A stretch of DNA of 40,672 bases from an uncultured Opitutia bacterium (GCA_903872505.1 CAIQKV010000026.1:1-40672); one strand, 5' to 3'; positions 20,629-29,008 are shown, counted from the first letter of the stretch. Program-made: numbers and translations. Notes: generated from the letters alone by a model not told the origin.

Positions 20629-22024
20629 GGGCGGCCTCCTGCGCGACGGCGCCGGCGAGCGCGCGCTCCAGCTGGTAGCGGCGGCTACCCTTCATGAACA
20701 CCGCGCCGCGCCACTCCGCCAGGCCCGCGGCCACGGTCTCGAGCGACGAGGCGATCTGGATCGACCGGCTGAAATCGCCCTGCTCGAGGACGCCGGCGCA
20801 GACCTCGTTCGCCTGCGTGCCGGTCACGAGGAGCCGGTCGCCGGCGCGGAGGCCGAGGGCGCGGCCGAGCGCGCGGTGGTAGGTGGCGGAGTCGGGCCCG
20901 AGTTCCTCCATGCAGCCGAGCACATAGAGCCGCGCCTCGTCCACCGGGGCGATGGCGTGGAACATCGCCAGCGCGTCGGCCATCGAGGCGGGGTTGGCGT
21001 TGTAGCAGTCGAGGTAGAGCAGCCGGCCGTCCTCGTGGCGGATCTCGCCGCGGAGCGCCGGGGGCGCCCAGGCCGCGAGCCGCGCCGCCAGCACCGCGGG
21101 CGCCACGCCGAGGTACAGGGCGGCGGTCAGCGCCAGCGCGGCGTTCTGCGCCATGCCGTCCGTCACGCGGCGCAGCTTGAACATCGCGGGCGGCGGCGGG
21201 CCGTACGCGATGACGATCACGGTCTCGGTCGTGCGCTGGAGGACGTTGAAATGGATCGTGTGCCGGGGCTGCGTGGCCGGGCGCAGCACGGCGGAGCGCT
21301 CCAGCACGAGCTGGTTCACGAACATGTCGCGGAACGCCTCAAAGTGCGTGCACGACTTGGGGAAGATCGCCGCGCCCCGCGGGCGGACCGCGGCCGGCAG
21401 CACGGCCTTCTCGCGGGCCACGCCCTCGAGGCCGCCGAGTGCCTCGGTGTGGGCCGCGGCGACCAGTGTGATGAGCGCGACGTCGGGCTCGATCATGTCC
21501 GCCAGCGGCTGCATCTCGCCCGGGCCGCCGATGCCCGCCTCGATGACGGCAAACTTATGCGCCGCGGGATCGAGCCGGGTGAGCGTGAGCGGGACGCCGA
21601 GCTGGTTGTTGAGGTTGCCCTCGGTCGCGAGCACCCCGCCCGCCTCACCGCCGAGCAGGAGCGACAGCAGGTCCTTGGTCGAGGTCTTGCCGGCGCTGCC
21701 GGAGATGCCAATCACCGGGCCCGGGAAGGCGCGGCGGTGTTCGCGGGCGATCGCCTGGAACGCGGCGAGCGGGTCGGCCACCACCAACTGCGGGAGAGTG
21801 AGCGCGGGATCCGCCACCGCCACGAGCGCGGCGCTCGCCCCGGCGGCCTGCGCCGCGGACAGGAAGGCGTGGCCGTCGCGCTTCTCCGTCTTGAGCGCGA
21901 CAAAGACCTGGCCGGCGCGCAGCTGGCGCGTGTCCATCGTGAACCCCGCCAGCGCCGCCGCCGGCGTCGCCGTCCAGCGGCCGCCGGTCCACGCTGCTAG
22001 CTGGGCTGGAGCGAAGGTTGGCAT
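20621..22024 (-). CDS. murF: UDP-MurNAc-tripeptide--D-Ala-D-Ala ligase MurF
   Basis: MurF adds D-Ala-D-Ala (from Ddl) to the UDP-MurNAc tripeptide. The N-terminal domain shows DTRQLRAGQVFVALKTEKRDGHAF. The ATP loop is GSAGKTSTKDLL, followed by NLNNQLGVPLTLTRL and EAGIGGPGEMQPLA, and the C-terminal domain has YLDCYNANPASMADAL. It is 467 residues. Its ATG shares one base with the murE stop (TGATG). Confidence 0.95.
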   Translation of the reverse strand: MPTFAPAQLAAWTGGRWTATPAAALAGFTMDTRQLRAGQVFVALKTEKRDGHAFLSAAQAAGASAALVAVADPALTLPQLVVADPLAAFQAIAREHRRAFPGPVIGISGSAGKTSTKDLLSLLLGGEAGGVLATEGNLNNQLGVPLTLTRLDPAAHKFAVIEAGIGGPGEMQPLADMIEPDVALITLVAAAHTEALGGLEGVAREKAVLPAAVRPRGAAIFPKSCTHFEAFRDMFVNQLVLERSAVLRPATQPRHTIHFNVLQRTTETVIVIAYGPPPPAMFKLRRVTDGMAQNAALALTAALYLGVAPAVLAARLAAWAPPALRGEIRHEDGRLLYLDCYNANPASMADALAMFHAIAPVDEARLYVLGCMEELGPDSATYHRALGRALGLRAGDRLLVTGTQANEVCAGVLEQGDFSRSIQIASSLETVAAGLAEWRGAVFMKGSRRYQLERALAGAVAQEAAHA

Positions 22025-23610
22025 CAGGTTTTCAGCAGCTTGACGCCGATCAGCTCGCGCACGACCTGCCGGTCATCGAACGGGATGACCGTGTCGGCGA
22101 ATTCCTGGTAGCTCTCGTGGCCCTTGCCCGCGATCAGCAGGCAGTCGCCGGCCTGGGCGGTGTCGAGCGCGAGGCTGATCGCGCGGCGGCGGTCCTCGGT
22201 CCACGAGATCTTTTCCGGCGCGGTGACGCCGGCCTTCATGTCGGCGAAGATCTGCGCCAGCGGCTCGCTGCGCGGATTGTCCGCGGTGGCGAAGGCGAAG
22301 TCGGCGAACTCCTGCACGGCCTTGACCATCAGCGGGCGCTTGGTGCGGTCGCGGTTGCCGCCGCAGCCGAAGACCACGAGGAGCCGGCCGGGGGTGATGG
22401 CCCGGAGCATGCCGAGGGCGTTGTGCAGCGCGTCGTCCGTGTGGGCGTAGTCGACCAGCACGTTGAAGGGCTGGCCCTCCTCGATGCGCTCCATGCGGCC
22501 GGCGACGCCCGGAAAGGCGCGCAACCGCGCGAGGAACACCACCGGGTCGCGCCCGAGGCCCCATGCTGTGGCGATGGCCGCGAGGAGGTTGCTGACGTTG
22601 TAACGGCCAATCAACGGCGAGTCGACATCCAGGGTGCCGCCGGGCCAGACGAGGCGGAAAGTGGTGTTCTTGAAATTGAGCGTGACGGCCTCGGCCCGGA
22701 CCAGCGCCGACGGGTTTTCACCAAAGGTGACGGTCTTGACGCCGGCGGGGATGAGCGCGGCGAGCTTCGCGCCGTACGGGTCGTCGAGGTTGACGACCGC
22801 GACCTTCGGGGCGGCGCCGGTGTCGCCGGTGAAGAGCCGGGTCTTCACCGCGAAGTAGGCGTCCAGGGTCTTGTGATAGTCGAGATGGTCGCGGGTGAGG
22901 TTGGTGAACACCGCCGCGCCAAACTGCAGCCCGCGGACGCGCTGCTGGTCGATGCCGTGCGAGCTGACCTCCATCACCGCCTGCTTGCAGCCGGCGTCGC
23001 GCATCTGCGCCATCATGCCGTAGATGTCGAGCGACTCGGGCGTGGTGCGGAACGACGGCACGGTGCGGGCGCCGAGGTCGTAGTTGATGGTGCCGATCAG
23101 GCCGACCTTCTGGCTGCCGTTGAGGAAATGCTTGAGGAGGTGCGTGACCGTGGTCTTGCCGTTGGTGCCGGTGACGCCGATGACCGCCATGTCCCGGTCG
23201 GGAAACTTGTAGTAGCGCTGGGCCACGCGGGCGAGCGCGGCGCGGGCGTCGGGGACCGCGATGAACGTGACCCCGGACTGGGCGTGGCCGGGCAGCTTCT
23301 GCGTGACGATGGCCACGGCGCCGCGGCTCACGGCCTCGTCGATGAACGACACGCCGTCCGCGCGCCGGCCCGGCAGCGCGAAGAAGAGGTTGCCCGGCAC
23401 GACGCGGCGGCTGTCCATCACGAGGCCGGAAATGGGGCGGTCGAGGCTGCCTTTCACGGCGGTGACCTCACCGGCGGAGAAATAATCGGAGAGTTTCGGA
23501 GCCATTTTGAAAACGCGGTTGCGGCTGGGGGTGGCCTGAGGCGTGCGGCGCAGCGGGCGCCGCTGGAACGCGTGGATCAGGGGATAATTCTGCGTGAGGT
23601 AACCGATCAC
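22024..23610 (-). CDS. murE: UDP-MurNAc-tripeptide ligase MurE (meso-diaminopimelate type)
   Basis: MurE adds the third stem-peptide residue. The ATP loop is GTNGKTTVTHLL, the middle domain has MEVSSHGIDQQRV and NLTRDHLDYHKTLDAYFAVK, and the DNPRSEP motif in the C-terminal domain is that of meso-diaminopimelate-adding enzymes (lysine enzymes differ here). I chose GTG 23610, which overlaps the ftsI stop as GTGA and has GGAGG 6 nt upstream, giving 528 residues. The first 35 residues are basic and unlike the family core, which begins near an internal ATG at 23505 that has no Shine-Dalgarno site. Confidence 0.95.
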   Translation of the reverse strand: MIGYLTQNYPLIHAFQRRPLRRTPQATPSRNRVFKMAPKLSDYFSAGEVTAVKGSLDRPISGLVMDSRRVVPGNLFFALPGRRADGVSFIDEAVSRGAVAIVTQKLPGHAQSGVTFIAVPDARAALARVAQRYYKFPDRDMAVIGVTGTNGKTTVTHLLKHFLNGSQKVGLIGTINYDLGARTVPSFRTTPESLDIYGMMAQMRDAGCKQAVMEVSSHGIDQQRVRGLQFGAAVFTNLTRDHLDYHKTLDAYFAVKTRLFTGDTGAAPKVAVVNLDDPYGAKLAALIPAGVKTVTFGENPSALVRAEAVTLNFKNTTFRLVWPGGTLDVDSPLIGRYNVSNLLAAIATAWGLGRDPVVFLARLRAFPGVAGRMERIEEGQPFNVLVDYAHTDDALHNALGMLRAITPGRLLVVFGCGGNRDRTKRPLMVKAVQEFADFAFATADNPRSEPLAQIFADMKAGVTAPEKISWTEDRRRAISLALDTAQAGDCLLIAGKGHESYQEFADTVIPFDDRQVVRELIGVKLLKT

Positions 23611-25622
23611 CGCCGGCCTCCTTCCATGGCAAGGGCGGTGCGGCCCGCGGTGTCATAGACGGGCTTGATGTCGAAATACTGGATGAGCTGCTCGCCGAGG
23701 TGCTTGAACGACGGGGCGGCGACCTTGGCCCCGTACGCGACGCCCCCCGGCGCGTTGGCGTCAGCATCGTCCACGATCACCGAGATCGCAACCTGGGGGC
23801 GGCTCGCGGGGAAAAACCCGACGAAGGAGGCGACATGATGCCGGGCCGACGGCAGCAGGCGCATGGTGCCGTTGGCCATCATCACCGGGAGGTATTTCTG
23901 CGACGTGCCGGTCTTGCCCGCGACCTCGTAGCTGGGGATCGCCGCGGCGGGCGCCGTGCCCTCCGTGCCGTAGCGCGTGGGCCGGTCCGAGACCACGCCG
24001 GTCAGCAGGCGGGCCATCGTGCGCGCGGTCTGGGCCGTGATGACCCGCTGCTTTGCGACGCTGCTGTAGCGATAGACGACTTCCCCGGAGGCGTCGCTGA
24101 TCTGGCTGATGATCTGCGGGCGCAGCAGGTAGCCGCCGCTCGCGATCACGCCCATGGCCATGTGCATCTGCAGGGGCGTCGCGGCCACGGACTGGCCCAT
24201 CGGCATGCGGGTGATGGTGAGCCCGTCCCACTTGGCCGGCGACGCCATTGAGCCGACGATCTCGCCGCCAACGGGGAAGCCCGAGAGCTGGCCGAAGCCG
24301 AACGCCCGCGCGTAGCCGTAGAAGCGCTCGTCCCCGAGTTTCATCGCCAGCTGGGCGGCGCCGCGGTTGCTCGAGTGTGAGATGATCTCGGCGACCGAGA
24401 GCGGCTCGTCGAAATTATGGTCCTCCTTCGGCAGGCCGCGCGTCCGGCCCTGGTAGTCGATCTTGTCAATCGAGCAGTCGAAGCGCGAGGCGGCCGTGAC
24501 GAGGTTCTCGTTCAGCGCGCCGGAGGCGGCGACGATCTTGAAGACGGAGCCGGGCTCGTACATGTCGGCCACGGCGATGTTGCGCATCGCGCCCTGCTCG
24601 GTGGCCGGCACCAGGTTGTACTCGTTGAGGTTGAACGTCGGGTAGTTCGCCAGCGCGAGGATAAACCCCGTCTGCGGGTCGCTCACGATGATGGTGGCCT
24701 TCAGCGGGGAATATTTCTTCGCGATCGCGGCCAGTTCCTCCTCGGCCAGGTGCTGGACGTTGGCGTCGAGCGACAGCCGGACCGTGTAGCCGTCGGACGC
24801 CGGGACGTCCCGGGTGCGGAACTGTGCGAGCTCGCGGCGGAGGCCGTCGCGCTCGCCCTCGCGCCAGCCGTCGCGGCCGTGCAGGTAGAAGTCGGCGTAG
24901 CGCTCGACGCCCGCGGCGGGTTCGCCCTGCTTGTTGACGTAGCCGATGACGTGCGCGCCGAGGGAATTGTGCGGGTAGGCGCGGCGGTAGACCCGCTGGC
25001 CGTAGACGCCCTTGATGTCGAGGGCCTGGATCTGGGCGTAGGTGGATTCCTCGACCGTCTCGCTGAGCTTGGCCCAGCGGATCGGCCGGGCCCCGGTCTC
25101 GTCGGCGTTGTCGTCGAGGATGGTGTCATCCGCCGCGGGTTCGGCGACCGCGATCGTCGGCGCGGAGGCGGCGGCCGGGGCGGTGGCCGGGGCGGTGGCC
25201 AGGGGGAAATTGATCACCAAGTCCGCTGACTTCGCCGGTAACGAGGCCGGTGTGGCGTTCGCCAGGGCGGCCGGGCGGGACTTGGTGAAAAGGATTTTTT
25301 GCAGCTCGGGCAGCGGCAGGCCGATCAACTCCGCCAGCCGGGGCCATTTCCGCTCGTCCTCCTTGCGGAGCGACTGCGGGTCGACGCCGAGGACCACGAG
25401 TGAGCGGCTGGTGGCGAGGATGTTGCCGCGCGCATCGAGGATGTCCCCCCGCCGCGCACTCTCGACGATGATCTGGTGCCGGGCCTTGTCGATGAAGCGG
25501 ACCAGCTCCTCGCGGTCGATGACGTGGAGGAAGACCAGGCGCGTCCCGAGGCCGGCGAAGCACGCGAGGATGCCGGCCGCGAGCAGGACGATGCGGTAGC
25601 TGGAGGCAAAGCCCTTGGACAT
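23607..25622 (-). CDS. ftsI: Septal penicillin-binding protein FtsI/PBP3-type transpeptidase
   Basis: A class B penicillin-binding protein that cross-links septal peptidoglycan. It has one N-terminal membrane helix (YRIVLLAAGILACFAGLGTRL), a dimerisation domain, and the transpeptidase domain with SxxK at 359-362 (PGSVFKIV), SSN in SHSSNRGAAQ and KTG in AGKTGTSQ. No PASTA domains are present. At 671 residues it is about 80 longer than E. coli FtsI; part of the excess is an Ala/Pro/Thr-rich insert at about 120-178, encoded in part by a 12-bp tandem repeat. It lies between ftsL and murE. Confidence 0.94.
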   Translation of the reverse strand: MSKGFASSYRIVLLAAGILACFAGLGTRLVFLHVIDREELVRFIDKARHQIIVESARRGDILDARGNILATSRSLVVLGVDPQSLRKEDERKWPRLAELIGLPLPELQKILFTKSRPAALANATPASLPAKSADLVINFPLATAPATAPAAASAPTIAVAEPAADDTILDDNADETGARPIRWAKLSETVEESTYAQIQALDIKGVYGQRVYRRAYPHNSLGAHVIGYVNKQGEPAAGVERYADFYLHGRDGWREGERDGLRRELAQFRTRDVPASDGYTVRLSLDANVQHLAEEELAAIAKKYSPLKATIIVSDPQTGFILALANYPTFNLNEYNLVPATEQGAMRNIAVADMYEPGSVFKIVAASGALNENLVTAASRFDCSIDKIDYQGRTRGLPKEDHNFDEPLSVAEIISHSSNRGAAQLAMKLGDERFYGYARAFGFGQLSGFPVGGEIVGSMASPAKWDGLTITRMPMGQSVAATPLQMHMAMGVIASGGYLLRPQIISQISDASGEVVYRYSSVAKQRVITAQTARTMARLLTGVVSDRPTRYGTEGTAPAAAIPSYEVAGKTGTSQKYLPVMMANGTMRLLPSARHHVASFVGFFPASRPQVAISVIVDDADANAPGGVAYGAKVAAPSFKHLGEQLIQYFDIKPVYDTAGRTALAMEGGRR
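25173..25200 (-). repeat. 12-bp tandem repeat inside ftsI
   Basis: GGCCGGGGCGGT (plus-strand reading) occurs at 25173-25184 and 25185-25196, with GGCC starting a third copy. On the coding strand it gives the alternating A-T-A-P-A-T-A-P residues of the low-complexity insert in FtsI. Confidence 0.7.
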
Positions 25623-25626
25623 GGGA

Positions 25627-26019
25627 TCAGGGCGCGGCGGCGACGCGCAGGGAGACCGTGACGGGGGTGACGCCGTCGTTGAACAGGCCGCGGTTGCGCT
25701 TGGCGGCGAGACGCATGACGGCGTCGCCCGGCAGGTGCACGATCTGCTCCGGATTCGGCTGCACGAGCCCGAGGTGCCACTCGGCGTTGCGCTGCTTGAG
25801 GATGGCGGGGTCCTGCTCGGCCTCGAGCACGGCCTTGGTCTCGTTCAGGCGGCGGTCGAGCTCGGCGATGCGCGCGTCGAGGACCTTGGTGGCATTGGCG
25901 GCGAGCGAAATCTGGTGGCGCATCCACACCGTGCCCAGGCCGATGGAGCCGCTGAAGCAGATCATCACCAGCGTGTAGACAAGCAGCTGGTTCACATAGG
26001 CGTGGTTCGTGGCCTTCAT
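25627..26019 (-). CDS. FtsL-like division protein
   Basis: A 130-residue protein with one N-terminal membrane helix (LLVYTLVMICFSGSIGLGTVW) followed by a heptad-like coiled coil (ATKVLDARIAELDRRLNETKAVLEAEQDPAIL) and a short C-terminal domain. This layout and its place between rsmH and ftsI are those of FtsL, which joins FtsB and FtsQ at the divisome. Sequence alone does not settle it, since FtsL proteins diverge quickly. It lies 19 nt after rsmH and 4 nt before ftsI. Confidence 0.72.
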   Translation of the reverse strand: MKATNHAYVNQLLVYTLVMICFSGSIGLGTVWMRHQISLAANATKVLDARIAELDRRLNETKAVLEAEQDPAILKQRNAEWHLGLVQPNPEQIVHLPGDAVMRLAAKRNRGLFNDGVTPVTVSLRVAAAP

Positions 26020-26038
26020 GGGCGGGTCGGGCGGAGGG

Positions 26039-26995
26039 TCAGAGTTTGCGGAGAGCGCGGAGCTTGGCGGAGCGGCTGCGGGGATTGGCGGAAATCTCGG
26101 CGTCGCCGGGCGTGACCGGGCGGCGGGTGAGCGGCTCGGCGAGCTTCACGCGGAAGTCCTGCGGCGTGGCGTCGTCGGCGCTTTCCGGCTGGCCGCAGAG
26201 GCGGCGGAAGCACTGCTTCACCGGCCGGTCCTCGAGCGAATGGAAGCTGATCACGCAGAGCACGCCGCCGGCGCGGAGCTTGGCGAAGGCCACGGGCAGC
26301 GCGCGCTCGAGGGCGCCGATCTCGTCGTTGACCGCGATGCGGATGCCCTGGAAGGCGCGGGTCGCCGGGTGGAGCTTCATCGTATGGCGGTCGCGCGCCG
26401 GGATGGCCTCGGAAGTCACTTCGGCGAGCGACGCCGTGCGGGCGAGCGCCCCGGTGCCGCGGGCGGCGAGCAGCGCGCGCACGACCCGGCGCCAGTGTTG
26501 CTCCTCCCCAAAATCGCGCACGGCGCGCACGAGCATCTCCTCGGTCGCCGTCTCCAGCCAGAGCGCCGCCGGCACCCCGGCGCGCGGGTCCATCCGCATG
26601 TCGGCGGGGGCATCGTGGCGGAAGGAAAAGCCGCGCGCCGTGTCGTCGAGCTGGAACGAGGAGACCCCGAGGTCAAACAGCGCCCCGTCAAAATCACCCG
26701 CCGCCAGCTCCGCGAGCCGGGAAAAATCCCGGTCCACGAACTCGAGCCGGCCGGCGACCTCCGCCGCGAGCGCGGTGGCGCGTGGCTGCGCCGCCGGGTC
26801 GCGGTCGAAGGCGGTGACGTGGATCCCGGGCGCCGACTCCAGCAGCGCCCGGGAATGACCACCACCCCCAAAAGTAGCATCGAGAAACCGCCCGCCGGCG
26901 GCCGGCGCCAGGAACTCCAGCACCTCGCGCAGGAGGACGGGCTGGTGGCCGGGCGTCATGGTCGCGGCAAATTCGTCAGCGGGCGCCGTGCGCAT
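26039..26995 (-). CDS. rsmH: 16S rRNA (cytosine-1402-N4)-methyltransferase RsmH
   Basis: RsmH (MraW) methylates N4 of C1402 in 16S rRNA with S-adenosylmethionine. Family motifs seen are [14 protein letters not shown], the SAM loop [49 protein letters not shown], and the C-terminal FRIAVNDE-like ([19 protein letters not shown]) and [17 protein letters not shown] blocks. ATG 26995 has GAGGAA about 9 nt upstream and overlaps the 76-residue gene by 20 nt. ATG 26959 ([10 protein letters not shown]) would give a more typical N-terminus but has no ribosome site. It is 318 residues from the first. Confidence 0.95.
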   Translation of the reverse strand: MRTAPADEFAATMTPGHQPVLLREVLEFLAPAAGGRFLDATFGGGGHSRALLESAPGIHVTAFDRDPAAQPRATALAAEVAGRLEFVDRDFSRLAELAAGDFDGALFDLGVSSFQLDDTARGFSFRHDAPADMRMDPRAGVPAALWLETATEEMLVRAVRDFGEEQHWRRVVRALLAARGTGALARTASLAEVTSEAIPARDRHTMKLHPATRAFQGIRIAVNDEIGALERALPVAFAKLRAGGVLCVISFHSLEDRPVKQCFRRLCGQPESADDATPQDFRVKLAEPLTRRPVTPGDAEISANPRSRSAKLRALRKL

Positions 26996-27206
26996 AGGAG
27001 GCGTTCCTCAGCGAATGGTCCTTTTTGGCGACGAGGCGGAGCACCAGGCTGTCGCGCACGCGCGGCGTGGCGACGGTGGCGGAAAAGGCGAGCCCCTGCT
27101 CGGCATCGATCCAGGCGGGAAAGGCCGGCGGCAGCGCGAACGCAGCGGCGACCTGGCGCAGTGACGAGCGGACGGCGGAAACCCTGGCTTTGGCGGAATT
27201 CTTCAT
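26976..27206 (-). CDS. Small unknown protein between mraZ and rsmH
   Basis: A 76-residue basic frame starting [10 protein letters not shown] 2 nt after the mraZ stop and ending inside the start of rsmH. It has a moderately hydrophobic stretch ([15 protein letters not shown]) but no clear membrane helix, and no motif I recognise. The tight spacing on both sides, with overlap into rsmH, argues for a translated gene rather than a gap. In most bacteria mraZ and rsmH are direct neighbours, so this is an extra member of the cluster. Confidence 0.6.
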   Translation of the reverse strand: MKNSAKARVSAVRSSLRQVAAAFALPPAFPAWIDAEQGLAFSATVATPRVRDSLVLRLVAKKDHSLRNASYAHGAR

Positions 27207-27208
27207 GG

Positions 27209-27661
27209 TTAAATTCCGAGGCGGCGCATGAGGTCGCCGAAGTTCTCGCCGGAGGTGCGGTCCTCCACCTTGCCCCACCGGGCCGGCGCGTAGATGTTGA
27301 ACTTCGTCAGCGAGCCCACCAAGACCGCGTCCCGCTTGATGCCGGCGTGCGCGAGCAGCGCCTCGTCGAGGCCGACGCGGCCGGCCTTGTCGAACGTGAA
27401 CGACTGCGTCTGCGCGAAAAACCGCGCGACAAAATCCTGCCCCGCCCCGTCGCTCAGCGCCATCGTGGCGATCTTCGCGTGCAGCTTCTCGACCTCGGCG
27501 GGCGGCAGCACGGCAACGTAACCGTCCGGGTGCGGCGTCGCCAGAAACGTGTCCGCCTCCTCGTGCGCATACCGCCACGCCGACGGAATCGTGAGCCGAT
27601 TCTTGTCGTCGAGGGTGTGCCGGAAAAGGCCGGTATAAAAAGCTTTGCTGGGGTGCGCCAT
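27209..27661 (-). CDS. mraZ: Transcriptional regulator MraZ
   Basis: MraZ is a ring-forming DNA-binding protein with two AbrB-like (SpoVT-AbrB) halves that represses or tunes its own dcw operon. Repeat 1 includes HTLDDKNRLTIPSAWR, and repeat 2 includes SFTFDKAGRVGLDEALLAHAGI. ATG 27661 (MAHPSKAFYTG) gives 150 residues, the normal size. A TTG 42 nt upstream would run into the operator and is less likely. It is the first gene of the minus-strand dcw block, with its binding boxes just upstream. Confidence 0.93.
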   Translation of the reverse strand: MAHPSKAFYTGLFRHTLDDKNRLTIPSAWRYAHEEADTFLATPHPDGYVAVLPPAEVEKLHAKIATMALSDGAGQDFVARFFAQTQSFTFDKAGRVGLDEALLAHAGIKRDAVLVGSLTKFNIYAPARWGKVEDRTSGENFGDLMRRLGI

Positions 27662-27682
27662 TTGGGTCGTGGAGCCGAAGTG

Positions 27683-27717
27683 CCCCACAACGCCCCATTT
27701 CAACCCATTTTATCCCA
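27683..27717 (-). promoter_or_regulatory. MraZ operator: four TGGGN boxes at 10-bp period
   Basis: On the minus strand, TGGGA (27713-27717), TGGGT (27703-27707), TGGGG (27693-27697) and TGGGG (27683-27687) are each separated by exactly five bases, which puts them on the same face of the helix. Known MraZ operators in proteobacteria are direct TGGGN repeats with 5-nt spacers. The array ends 21 nt before the mraZ ATG. A TTGACG at 27722-27727 is a possible -35, but I cannot place a convincing -10. Confidence 0.88.
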
Positions 27718-27794
27718 CCCCCGTCAAGCTAAGACCCGCGAGAAAACGCGATTTTTTGTTCACATCTTATTCCCAAACGAAGGGTTTGTTACAT

Positions 27795-27847
27795 TTCGCA
27801 AACGCGCCGCATTTGGCGAAAAGCCCGTTCGCCAGACGGGCGTTTTT
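27795..27847. terminator. Two hairpins, the second a bidirectional terminator-like stem
   Basis: The first hairpin is TTCGCAAA ... TTTGGCGAA at about 27795-27820. The second is GCCCGT (27823-27828), a 7-nt loop, ACGGGC (27836-27841), then G and TTTTT; on the other strand the stem is followed by TTTT. It lies between divergent mraZ and the GAF-domain gene, where no coding transcript should end, so it may terminate a small RNA or antisense transcript. Confidence 0.45.
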
Positions 27848-27928
27848 CCGGACGAACCAAAACCAGGCAGGAATCAGGGATTTCTCTCGCGTGACCCTCG
27901 GCCAAAATTACAGCGTCCCACTCCCCTC

Positions 27929-28432
27929 ATGTTCGAAGCCAAACCCACCGCCGGTCTCCCGAAGGCGGAAACCTATCGCGAGCTGACGACGCAGCTGACC
28001 GGGCTGCTGACGGGCGAAACGAACGGCCTCGCCAACGCCGCCAACACCGCCGCCCTGCTCTTTCAAGGTCTGCCCGGACTCAACTGGGCCGGTTTTTATT
28101 TTCTGCGCGGCGGCGAGCTCGTGCTCGGGCCGTTCCAGGGCAAGGTCGCCTGTGTGCGCCTCCAACTCGGGCGCGGCGTCTGCGGCACCGCCGCCCAGCG
28201 GCGCACGACCGTCGTCGTGCCGGACGTGGAGCAATTTCCCGGCCATGTCGCCTGCGACCACGCCTCGCGCTCGGAGATCGTCGTGCCCCTGGTCAAGGAC
28301 GGCCGGCTCGTCGGCGTGCTCGACCTGGACAGTCCCGTGCTCGCGCGCTTCGACGCGGCCGACGCCGCGGGCCTGGAGGCGCTCGCAGCGATTTTCCTGC
28401 GTCACTCCGATCTCCGGCAGCTCGCCGACTGA
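27929..28432 (+). CDS. msrC: Free methionine-(R)-sulfoxide reductase (GAF domain, MsrC/fRMsr)
   Basis: Reduces free methionine-R-sulfoxide, repairing oxidised Met in the cytoplasm with thioredoxin. The 167-residue protein is a single GAF domain with NWAGFYFL. Its three conserved cysteines are C75, C85 and C109, with the same spacing (10 and 24) as C84, C94 and C118 of the E. coli enzyme, and the SEIVVPL and GVLDLDSP motifs follow. ATG 27929 gives the family-typical start; no Shine-Dalgarno is present and the leader is C-rich. MsrA follows 54 nt downstream. Confidence 0.92.
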   Translation: MFEAKPTAGLPKAETYRELTTQLTGLLTGETNGLANAANTAALLFQGLPGLNWAGFYFLRGGELVLGPFQGKVACVRLQLGRGVCGTAAQRRTTVVVPDVEQFPGHVACDHASRSEIVVPLVKDGRLVGVLDLDSPVLARFDAADAAGLEALAAIFLRHSDLRQLAD

Positions 28433-28486
28433 CCCGCACGATGGTCTCAGATTCACTCTTCCCTCTTCACTTTTCCCTCTTCCCTC

Positions 28487-29008
28487 ATGCCTGATTCCCT
28501 CGTTCTCGGCGGCGGCTGCTTTTGGTGCCTCGACGCGTCGTTCCAGCTCCTGCCCGGGGTCACGCGCGTGACCTGCGGCTACGCGGGCGGGCATGTTGAA
28601 AGTCCCTCATATGAGCAGGTTTACACCGACAAGACCGGCCATGCTGAGGTGGTGAAAATCGATTACGACCAGGCCAAAATTTCGCTCGGGCAGGTGCTCG
28701 AGTTTTTCTGGCGGGTGCACAATCCCACGCAGGCGGACGGCCAGGGTGGCGATCTCGGCACGCGGTATCGCTCGGTGATTTATTACGCGGACGCCGCGCA
28801 AAAGGCCGCCGCGGAAAAAAGCCGCGCCGCCGAGCAGGCCAACCTCTCCGCGCCAATCACGACCGAGATCGCGCCGCTGGTGAAATTTTTCCCGGCCGAG
28901 GAGTATCACCAGAATTATTTCGCGCAGCATCCGGAGCGCGCGTACTGCGCGGCCGTCATCAAGCCCAAGCTCGACAAGCTGAAACACTCGCTTGCCCCCG
29001 GCGCCTGA
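28487..29008 (+). CDS. msrA: Peptide methionine-(S)-sulfoxide reductase MsrA
   Basis: Reduces methionine-S-sulfoxide in proteins and free form. The active-site motif GGGCFWC is at residues 8-14 (catalytic C11), followed by GYAGG, SYEQVYTDKTGHAEVV, HNPTQADGQGGDLGTRYRS and EEYHQNYF. At 173 residues it is a typical stand-alone MsrA. The leader (28450-28486) consists almost only of C and T, with CCCTCTTC repeated, and has no Shine-Dalgarno site. Together with the preceding gene it covers both stereoisomers of methionine sulfoxide. Confidence 0.96.
   Translation: MPDSLVLGGGCFWCLDASFQLLPGVTRVTCGYAGGHVESPSYEQVYTDKTGHAEVVKIDYDQAKISLGQVLEFFWRVHNPTQADGQGGDLGTRYRSVIYYADAAQKAAAEKSRAAEQANLSAPITTEIAPLVKFFPAEEYHQNYFAQHPERAYCAAVIKPKLDKLKHSLAPGA

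Noticed and set aside
24417..25229. 270-residue plus-strand frame over ftsI
   Set aside because: Antisense shadow of ftsI; valine/aspartate/arginine-rich, typical of reverse-strand reading in GC-rich genes.
27722..27727. TTGACG as the -35 box of mraZ
   Set aside because: No acceptable -10 lies 16-18 nt away; the AT-rich TAAAAT is only 9 nt downstream, so I did not call a promoter.
26009..27928. Long plus-strand frame running into the msrC gene
   Set aside because: The part before 27929 is antisense to rsmH and mraZ and resembles no protein; only the GAF-domain portion is coding.
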